NCBI GenBank assembly: GCA_030636255.1
Contig: DAOVXH010000142.1
Span: 1-5,159 of the forward strand
DNA length: 5,159 nt
Source of the DNA: Methanomassiliicoccales archaeon
GTDB taxonomy: Archaea; Thermoplasmatota; Thermoplasmata; SG8-5
Reading direction: 5' to 3'
Shown here piece by piece: positions 1 to 4,077 of this stretch (positions are counted from its first letter, which is position 1; every line of letters begins with the position of its first letter). The notes under the pieces are model-generated. The model worked only from the letters and a program-made list of their open reading frames with translations, made no database searches and had not been told where the DNA came from. A program made the position numbers and the translations under genes.

Positions 1-1
1 G

Positions 2-52
2 ATATGTCTCTTGTCACTGTTCTACTATGACCAGATGGGGCAGAAAAAATGA
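2..52 (+). CDS. 3' end of a probable membrane protein gene (partial, 5' end outside window)
   Basis: An open frame enters from the left edge and stops with the TGA at 50-52. It gives 16 visible residues, ICLLSLFYYDQMGQKK. The run of Leu, Ile and Phe followed by a short polar, basic tail looks like the end of a last membrane helix with a cytoplasmic tail. The stop overlaps the start of the following regulator gene as ATGA (49-52), so the two are probably translated together. Small XRE regulators of this type are often paired in bacteria and archaea with multi-helix membrane proteins such as the DUF2178 or DUF2975 families. A DUF2178-like protein is my guess from that pairing, not from the few residues visible. 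A chance open frame this short cannot be excluded, but the ATGA junction favours a real gene. Confidence 0.5.
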   Translation: MCLLSLFYYDQMGQKK

Positions 53-243
53 AAACCCGTATCAAGGAATTCAGAGCAAGATATGATCTCACCCAGGAAC
101 AGCTTGCCATAAAAGTTGGAGTCCGCAGGGAAACAATAGTATTTCTGGAAAAGGGGAAATACAATCCCTCGCTGAAGCTGGCCCACGATGTGGCAAAGGC
201 ATTGAAATCAACAATTGATGAGATATTCATCTTTGATGATTGA
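49..243 (+). CDS. Small XRE-family helix-turn-helix transcriptional regulator
   Basis: This 64-residue protein is a single DNA-binding domain with nothing added. The helix-turn-helix lies in residues 15-34: LTQEQLA forms the first helix, then the VGV turn, then the recognition helix RRETIVFLEKGK. The following NPSLKLAHDVAKAL and the end DEIFIFDD match the compact YozG/Cro-like subgroup, whose members are usually 60-75 residues long. It should be a cytoplasmic dimeric DNA-binding protein, and such regulators often control their own operon. The start is fixed by the ATGA overlap with the upstream membrane-protein tail. There is no good Shine-Dalgarno sequence in front of it, which fits translational coupling. 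Its last bases overlap the convergent membrane-protein gene. The family call is firm; the target genes are unknown. Confidence 0.93.
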   Translation: MKTRIKEFRARYDLTQEQLAIKVGVRRETIVFLEKGKYNPSLKLAHDVAKALKSTIDEIFIFDD

Positions 244-616
244 TATTCATACCACGAATTTCCGAGGTCTTGATGTCCCGGTTAAAATACAGTGCCGCAC
301 AGTAAGTGAACAGAAGAAGTACCATTGCAATCAGCATTGGAAAATTATTTGATGGTTTTATCTTGGTTTCGATGCTGTCGTATGAACTGGATTCCTTGAA
401 CTGGACCTCAGGGTTGAAATCCTCAATAGGCAATGGTGCCTCAGAACTGTTACTTGGGGTCATGAAAGTCAAATTACCCACACCAAAGCCTATTCTGGTA
501 TTTTTTGAAAAAGCACTTGCACTGAATTCCTGCAAATCACCAAAGTTAAAATTCATTGCTAATAATGTGAACACTATTACCAGAATAAGAACTGCATTTT
601 TTCTTTCATATCTCAT
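227..616 (-). CDS. Hypothetical small membrane protein with two helices and an exposed domain
   Basis: I do not recognise this family. From the ATG at 616 it has 129 residues. A basic N-terminus (MRYERKN) is followed by a hydrophobic segment (about residues 8-21, AVLILVIVFTLLAM). Next come about 70 polar residues rich in Ser, Asn, Pro and Glu. A second hydrophobic segment (about 93-111, PMLIAMVLLLFTYCAALYF) is followed by a short charged tail. The positive-inside rule puts both ends in the cytoplasm and the middle domain outside. The frame also runs upstream to an alternative TTG at 658 (143 residues) and stays open to 684. The upstream part (LLTLQGLRLLMRYERK) resembles the N-terminus of ABC-2 type permeases, so this could be a shortened or degraded transporter subunit. 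No candidate start has a strong ribosome binding site. The gene is convergent with the XRE regulator and overlaps it by 17 bases. A 109-residue plus-strand frame over the same bases lacks this topology and is probably a shadow. Confidence 0.6.
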   Translation of the reverse strand: MRYERKNAVLILVIVFTLLAMNFNFGDLQEFSASAFSKNTRIGFGVGNLTFMTPSNSSEAPLPIEDFNPEVQFKESSSYDSIETKIKPSNNFPMLIAMVLLLFTYCAALYFNRDIKTSEIRGMNINHQR

Positions 617-688
617 CAGTAATCTTAGGCCTTGAAGCGTTAATAATACATCGAGCAAATTATTGATGGTGATTATCAGAAATGGTCA

Positions 689-783
689 TCAGTGGCCCAT
701 GAGAATTACTGCAACATAGAGCGATATGGCTATATCACAAAAAGTCCAATCCCAATAAGCTTGTCCTTGGTATCCTGCTCCAT
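689..783 (-). pseudogene. Broken small one-helix membrane protein (frameshifted)
   Basis: An ATG at 783 is preceded by a clear Shine-Dalgarno sequence AAGGAG (789-794) with a 5-base spacer. The frame encodes only 17 residues (MEQDTKDKLIGIGLFVI) before a TAG at 730-732. In another frame, starting at 730, the sequence continues as AISLYVAVILMGH and then TGA (689-691). Joining the two by removing two bases (TA, within GATATAGCC) or by a -1 shift gives about 30 residues. That product has a charged N-terminus and one continuous membrane helix. The join is my inference. It could be a genuine frameshift mutation, a sequencing error, or a 17-residue peptide that is real as it stands. No family is recognised. 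It lies between the GNAT gene and the membrane protein, all on the same strand. Confidence 0.4.
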
Positions 784-788
784 GCTAT

Positions 789-794
789 CTCCTT
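789..794 (-). promoter_or_regulatory. Strong Shine-Dalgarno sequence in front of the broken small gene
   Basis: AAGGAG lies 5 bases before the ATG at 783. It is one of the best ribosome binding sites in the window, which argues that the short frame behind it is or was a real gene. Confidence 0.6.
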
Positions 795-839
795 AAGGGT
801 GAATGCATGGACATAAGTTTTTCTGGTGTATCGGACGGC

Positions 840-1304
840 TCATTTTTCCAGGTACAGTGTGTGCACATGCTCCTTGAACCCATGCTTCCGCCAGAATGAA
901 TATCCAATATCATTTCTGGGCTCAACCCTCAGCTCTATTCTATGAATGCCTTGCTTGTGATACCAGTCATAGATTTCCGTAAGCATGAGCTCTCCAATTC
1001 CTTTTCTTTGATACTCCTGGCTCACAGACATATCTGAAATAAATCCCATCCTGTCATGCTGGAAGATTGGCGGGCAGTTCTTGATATGTGCCAGTGAAAA
1101 TGCTACAACTTTTTCTTCATCAATGCAAACCAGTGCCTGGCTCAGTTCCGAACCCATGCTCTTTCGCAGAAATATCTCCCAGCTATTCTGGGCGTCCTCT
1201 CTTCGTGAATGTAATGGATTTAATTCATTATGAAAGTTCATGAACTCTTTCCATTGCTGGACGATTTCTGCAATATGTTCTTCCCTGGCTGGTATTATTT
1301 TCAT
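840..1304 (-). CDS. GNAT-family N-acetyltransferase
   Basis: This 154-residue protein has the usual length for a single GNAT domain, which transfers an acetyl group from acetyl-CoA to an amine in the cytoplasm. The acetyl-CoA-binding motif A is clear: strand ISDMSVSQEY (89-98) followed by the pyrophosphate loop QRKGIG (99-104) and the helix ELMLTEIYDWYHKQG. Motif B follows as RIELRVEPRNDIGYSFWRKHGF (122-143 region), with the typical N-x-x-x-x-x-F-W-x-K-x-G-F ending. The start at 1304 is supported by a GGTGAT ribosome binding site three bases upstream. Only 12 bases separate it from the DUF35 gene, so it is probably the last intact gene of the mevalonate operon. The substrate cannot be read from the sequence, and a role in isoprenoid synthesis is not implied by the family. 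Operon membership could reflect growth-linked expression only. Confidence 0.92.
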   Translation of the reverse strand: MKIIPAREEHIAEIVQQWKEFMNFHNELNPLHSRREDAQNSWEIFLRKSMGSELSQALVCIDEEKVVAFSLAHIKNCPPIFQHDRMGFISDMSVSQEYQRKGIGELMLTEIYDWYHKQGIHRIELRVEPRNDIGYSFWRKHGFKEHVHTLYLEK

Positions 1305-1307
1305 GTT

Positions 1308-1313
1308 ATCACC
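1308..1313 (-). promoter_or_regulatory. Archaeal-type Shine-Dalgarno sequence for the GNAT gene
   Basis: GGTGAT, complementary to the 3' end of archaeal 16S rRNA, lies in the 12-base gap between the DUF35 stop and the GNAT ATG. It fixes the start at 1304 and supports co-transcription with DUF35. Confidence 0.75.
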
Positions 1314-1316
1314 AGG

Positions 1317-1715
1317 CTAGATTAACTTAAACTTATAGCCATAATGAATCACACCGGATTTACCTTCCTCGCCGAGTTTCCTGAACACAGATTTGACCTT
1401 GGAGCCAATTTTAACAGAGTCTCCATTGCAATCAACTACCTGGCCAGTGATTCTTGCGCCTTCTTCAAGCTCGATTATGGCAATGGTATAAGGCAGCTGC
1501 ATGTGGAACTCCGGCAGACCGTCATGGACGATGCTGTAACTGATTACTTTTCCTTTGCCAGTGAGCTGAACTTTTTTCATCTTTCCCATGCTTTCTCTTC
1601 TGCATTTCGGGCACATGTCCCTTGGCGGGAAGTATGTCTTGTCACAGTTACCGCATTTCTTGCCGTACATATTGTATCTGGAATCATTTTCTCTCCAGAA
1701 CCTTGCTATTGCCAT
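1317..1715 (-). CDS. DUF35 zinc-ribbon/OB-fold protein of the thiolase-HMG-CoA synthase complex
   Basis: This 132-residue protein has the two parts expected of the DUF35 family. An N-terminal zinc ribbon carries Cys21-x2-Cys24 and Cys35-x2-Cys38, with the typical FPPRDMCPKC stretch between and around them. An OB fold covers about residues 48-130 (beginning LTGKGKVISYSIVHDG). In archaea this protein bridges thiolase and HMG-CoA synthase and contributes to a shared CoA-binding site through which acetoacetyl-CoA passes. Homologues such as ChsH2 also pair with SCP2-like aldolases. The start at 1715 is supported by GGAGG (1725-1729). It lies 59 bases downstream of the thiolase gene, longer than the other junctions of this operon, and that gap holds a possible mini-frame. 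All four zinc ligands are present, so this subunit looks functional even though its partner thiolase is altered. Confidence 0.93.
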   Translation of the reverse strand: MAIARFWRENDSRYNMYGKKCGNCDKTYFPPRDMCPKCRRESMGKMKKVQLTGKGKVISYSIVHDGLPEFHMQLPYTIAIIELEEGARITGQVVDCNGDSVKIGSKVKSVFRKLGEEGKSGVIHYGYKFKLI

Positions 1716-1774
1716 TAATAATCCCCTCCATTGTCATTACGGGGCTTTTGAATACTCCTGCTTTGCATTCGCAT
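1715..1774 (-). CDS. Possible 19-codon mini-frame linking thiolase and DUF35 genes
   Basis: Immediately after the thiolase stop (TGA at 1775-1777) an ATG at 1772-1774 opens a frame of 19 codons. It ends in a TAA whose last base is the first base of the DUF35 ATG (TAATG). The sequence starts MRMQSRSIQKPRND and has no recognisable domain. A GGGAGG (1784-1789) inside the end of the thiolase gene lies 9 bases before the ATG, a usable ribosome binding site. The frame could be a leader that keeps ribosomes moving from thiolase to DUF35. It could equally be chance, since 19 open codons are not rare. DUF35 also has its own GGAGG, so the link is not required. Confidence 0.2.
   Translation of the reverse strand: MRMQSRSIQKPRNDNGGDY
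1721..1729 (-). promoter_or_regulatory. Shine-Dalgarno sequence for the DUF35 gene
   Basis: GGAGGGGAT (minus strand) lies just upstream of the ATG at 1715, with the GGAGG core 9 bases away. It supports this start and independent initiation on the operon mRNA. Confidence 0.7.
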
Positions 1775-2944
1775 TCAACTCAGCCTCCCTAGAAGATGAA
1801 CAATTGCAGTTGAGCCAGTGCCTCCGATATTGTGTAATAATGCTGTTTCAGCCTTGTCAACCTGCCTTTCTCCTGCCTCGCCTCGAAGTTGAGTCACGGC
1901 TTCAACAGCCTGGCCTACCCCAACTGCTCCAACAGGATTTCCCTTGGCCTTGAGCCCGCCAGAAGTGTTCACTGATATCTTGGAGTTCAAAGCTGTCTGG
2001 CCGTCCTGGGTTGCTTTACCGCCCTGGCCCTTCTTGAAGAATCCTAAATCCTCGATTGCCATTATTTCCGAGATGGTATAATTATCATGAACTTCTGCAA
2101 GCTGCACATCTTTCGGCTTTAGACCAGCATACTTGAAGGCCTTTTTTGCTGCAACAATGGTGGCGTCCATTCTTGTTATGGAATCCCGGTCATGCAATGC
2201 CATATAATCCCCTGCCTGGCCGCAGCTTAGTATCTTGATAGGCGTATCAGTGTATTTTTTGGCCTTGTCCAGTGGTGCAAGAATAACTGCTGCTGCGCCG
2301 TCAGAAAGCGGGGCACAGTCAAATGTTCCAAGTGGGTCAGCCACCATTGCAGAATTGATTGCCATTTCAGGCTTTATTGCCCTTCGGAACTGTGCATTTG
2401 GGTTCATTGAACCGTTGAGATGATTCTTCACAGCAACAGCAGCCAGCTGTTCCTTTGTGGTCCCGTAATCCTTCATATGACGGCGGGCCATCATTGCATA
2501 AAGACTTCCAAGAGTTGCACCGAAGACTGCTTCCCATTCCTGGTCTGCTGTCTTTGCCAGTATTTCTCCGGCAGTTTCATCGCCAACATCTGTCATCTTT
2601 TCTGCGCCACCAACCACAACTATATCATGAACACCAGAGGCAACAGCCATGTAACCCTGTGAGAGTGCAAGCCCTCCAGAGGCACTTGCAGCTTCAACCC
2701 TGATTGCCGGTAGATTCTTCTCTGCCATACCAGAATAATCTGACATTAATGGAGCAACATGCTCCTGGTCAATTAATTGGCCTGCGGACATGTTCCCAAC
2801 GAACATGGCGTCTATGTCTGCTCCAGATATGCCAGCATCCTCCATTGCCTTGAATCCTGCCTCGATTCCCAGGTCTCGGAGGCTCTTTTCCCATAGCTCG
2901 CCTATCTTGGTCTCGCCAATTCCGATTATTGCTACTTCCTTCAT
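1775..2944 (-). CDS. SCP2-type thiolase homologue lacking catalytic residues (acetyl-CoA acetyltransferase-like)
   Basis: The 389 residues align end to end with archaeal acetoacetyl-CoA thiolases, which join two acetyl-CoA to give acetoacetyl-CoA for HMG-CoA synthase. Family landmarks are present: MKEVAIIGIGETKIGE at the start, DAMFVGNMSAG (46-55), DQEWEA (134-139), YAMMARRHMKDYGTT (149-163), MVADPLG (200-206), SDGAAAVIL (214-222) and HNIGGTGSTAIVHL (371-384). The catalytic positions are changed. The nucleophile motif, normally EAACASGG, reads EAASASGG, with Ser87. The HDCF motif reads HDNY, with Asn288. The GHP motif reads GNP, with Asn336. His286 remains. The frame is uninterrupted, so this is not ordinary decay. 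It overlaps HMG-CoA synthase by one base (TGATG) and has a GGAGGTG ribosome binding site. Probably a structural or CoA-binding partner, or an enzyme with altered chemistry. Normal thiolase activity is doubtful. The family is certain; the function is not. Confidence 0.93.
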   Translation of the reverse strand: MKEVAIIGIGETKIGELWEKSLRDLGIEAGFKAMEDAGISGADIDAMFVGNMSAGQLIDQEHVAPLMSDYSGMAEKNLPAIRVEAASASGGLALSQGYMAVASGVHDIVVVGGAEKMTDVGDETAGEILAKTADQEWEAVFGATLGSLYAMMARRHMKDYGTTKEQLAAVAVKNHLNGSMNPNAQFRRAIKPEMAINSAMVADPLGTFDCAPLSDGAAAVILAPLDKAKKYTDTPIKILSCGQAGDYMALHDRDSITRMDATIVAAKKAFKYAGLKPKDVQLAEVHDNYTISEIMAIEDLGFFKKGQGGKATQDGQTALNSKISVNTSGGLKAKGNPVGAVGVGQAVEAVTQLRGEAGERQVDKAETALLHNIGGTGSTAIVHLLGRLS

Positions 2945-3999
2945 CAGGCAACACCTCCCATGTTTATCTTTCCGCGGAACTTCGCATATGTGGCATAATC
3001 AAGTAATTCATAATTCTCAATCAAATCTGAAAGCGGCTGCCAATTATTCTTTTTATGCTTTTTTATATTGTCTGTCACTGTGATGTCAAAACCGTCTGAG
3101 CCTGCTCCCGAACCATAGGAAATAACAAAAATCTTATCCCCTGGCTTGGAATTGTCCAGGACATTTGTCAGGCCCAGTGGAACTGCACCTGAATATGTAT
3201 TGCCGATTATTGGAGTGAGAAGTCCATGTTCCAACTGCTCCTTGCTGAAGCCCATTGCCCCACCTATCCGTAATGGAAATTTACCGTTTGGCTGATGGAA
3301 TATGGCATGGTCATAATCCTCTGGTTTTGTGCCCATCTTGTCAAAGAGCATTTTAGCGCAGGCATTGATATGCTTGAAATATGCTGGCGTTCCTGTAAAC
3401 CGACCGCCGTGTCTGGGGTACATCTGCCCCTCGCGCCTCCAGAAGTCCGGGGTATCGGTTGTGAATGATAATGTGGTGTTAATCTTGGCAACCAAATCCT
3501 TCTTGCCTATCAAGAATGCCGCACCTCCAGCAGCTGCAGAATATTCCAGAGCATCACCAGGCGCTCCCTGTGAGGTATCTGCGCCAATTGCCATGCCGTA
3601 TTCTATCATGTCGCTGGCTACCTGGCCCATGCATGCCTGAATTCCTGCTGTGCCTGCTTTACAGGCGAATTCCATGTCTGCTGCTGTTAGATTTGGAGCC
3701 GCGCTAATTGCCTCGGCAACTATTGTGGCTGTGGGTTTCACCGCATATGGGTGAGATTCTGAACCAACATATAATGCGCCAATCTTTTCAGGGTCAGCCT
3801 TGCAGCACTTCATTGCCTTCCTTGCTGCTTCCACAGAAATAGTAATAACATCCTCGTCCGGGCTTGGAACGGATTTTCGAATGATACCCAGTCCCTTTCC
3901 CCGTGCAGTTCCATCAACTCCCCATACCGCACCGATGCTTCCTGCTTCGATACGATAATAGGGAACATATCCACCATAACTTACAATTCCGACACTCAT
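2944..3999 (-). CDS. Archaeal hydroxymethylglutaryl-CoA synthase
   Basis: HMG-CoA synthase condenses acetyl-CoA with acetoacetyl-CoA to give HMG-CoA, the committed precursor of mevalonate and archaeal isoprenoid lipids. The protein has 351 residues, normal for the short archaeal form. The active site looks complete: Glu81 in GSESHPYAVKPT, nucleophilic Cys113 in EFACKAGTAG, and His235 in FHQPNGKFP. Other family landmarks are GADTSQGAPGDALEY (139-153), FTTDTPDFWRREG (179-191), GNTYSGAVPLGL and SYGSGAGSDGF. I chose the ATG at 3999 because MSVGIVSYGGYVPYYRI matches the usual N-terminus. An ATG two codons earlier (4005) is also possible, and the predicted transcript start near 4008 would make either almost leaderless. 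It is the first gene of the operon and its end encodes the ribosome binding site of the thiolase gene. It appears functional, so it needs acetoacetyl-CoA from somewhere. Confidence 0.96.
   Translation of the reverse strand: MSVGIVSYGGYVPYYRIEAGSIGAVWGVDGTARGKGLGIIRKSVPSPDEDVITISVEAARKAMKCCKADPEKIGALYVGSESHPYAVKPTATIVAEAISAAPNLTAADMEFACKAGTAGIQACMGQVASDMIEYGMAIGADTSQGAPGDALEYSAAAGGAAFLIGKKDLVAKINTTLSFTTDTPDFWRREGQMYPRHGGRFTGTPAYFKHINACAKMLFDKMGTKPEDYDHAIFHQPNGKFPLRIGGAMGFSKEQLEHGLLTPIIGNTYSGAVPLGLTNVLDNSKPGDKIFVISYGSGAGSDGFDITVTDNIKKHKKNNWQPLSDLIENYELLDYATYAKFRGKINMGGVA
2952..2958 (-). promoter_or_regulatory. Strong Shine-Dalgarno sequence for the thiolase gene
   Basis: GGAGGTG lies within the last codons of HMG-CoA synthase, 7 bases before the thiolase ATG (2942-2944). 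The stop and start share one base (TGATG), so synthase and thiolase are translationally coupled. This suggests they are made in matched amounts, as for subunits of one complex. Confidence 0.8.
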
Positions 4000-4008
4000 G
4001 TGCATCCC

Positions 4009-4031
4009 AACCCTGAAATTTAATCAGGGTT
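4009..4031. repeat. Perfect 8-bp inverted repeat at the HMG-CoA synthase promoter (candidate operator)
   Basis: The arms AACCCTGA (4009-4016) and TCAGGGTT (4024-4031) are exact reverse complements separated by 7 AT-only bases. The right arm touches the TATA-like box and the left arm ends next to the predicted transcription start. A dimeric protein bound here would block assembly of the transcription machinery, so a repressor site is the natural reading. If the transcript started further upstream, the same bases could form a hairpin in the leader. Regulator unknown. Confidence 0.5.
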
Positions 4032-4041
4032 TAAAAAGGTT
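4030..4041 (-). promoter_or_regulatory. TATA-box-like promoter element for the mevalonate operon
   Basis: On the minus strand the sequence AACC-TTTTTAAA (4041 down to 4030) resembles an archaeal TATA box with a preceding BRE. With the usual spacing of about 26-27 bases, transcription would start near 4007-4008, just before the ATGs at 4005 and 3999. The mRNA would then be leaderless or nearly so. The upstream gene ends at 4078, so this 70-odd-base gap is the only place for a promoter close to the operon. Confidence 0.5.
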
Positions 4042-4051
4042 ATGCCTGGGT

Positions 4052-4069
4052 ATTCGGCAATTGCCTAAT
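4052..4069. repeat. 18-bp near-perfect palindrome upstream of the TATA box (candidate regulator site)
   Basis: ATTCGGCAATTGCCTAAT reads the same on both strands except for one mismatched pair (C at 4055, T at 4066). Its core GGCAATTGCC is perfect. It is centred about 52 bases before the predicted transcription start, upstream of the TATA-like box, a place typical for an activator or a second regulator site. It also lies just after the stop of the preceding gene, so a 3'-end hairpin of that transcript is an alternative. No T-rich run follows it on the minus strand. Confidence 0.45.
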
Positions 4070-4077
4070 TTAATTAA

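Larger units (their letters stand above)
659..839. other. Intergenic stretch without an intact gene
   Basis: Apart from the broken small membrane-protein frame and its ribosome binding site (689-794), I see no intact coding frame, tRNA, repeat array or clear terminator here. On the minus strand, AAAACTTATG (about 814-823) could be a weak TATA-like element for the small frame, but this is speculative. Confidence 0.4.

Noticed and set aside
306..635. Plus-strand frame of 109 codons opposite the small membrane protein
   Set aside because: It is the complement of a minus-strand frame with a clear helix-domain-helix layout. Its own product shows no domain, and the start has no ribosome binding site.
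1344..1953. Plus-strand frames of about 120 codons over the DUF35 and thiolase genes
   Set aside because: They are antisense shadows of genes with unmistakable family motifs. The Cys- and His-rich products look like reverse-complement translation.
1775..2944. Treating the thiolase as a decaying pseudogene
   Set aside because: There is no stop or frameshift, length and flanking motifs are normal, and it has a strong ribosome binding site with tight coupling to the synthase. Only the catalytic positions differ.
2420..3083. Several plus- and minus-strand frames of 60-100 codons inside the thiolase and synthase genes
   Set aside because: All lie within two strongly conserved genes and show no independent domain or start signal.
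4009..4069. The two inverted repeats as a Rho-independent terminator of the upstream gene
   Set aside because: Neither is followed on the minus strand by a clear T-run, the first overlaps the TATA-like box and start region, and archaea mainly terminate at T-rich tracts without hairpins.
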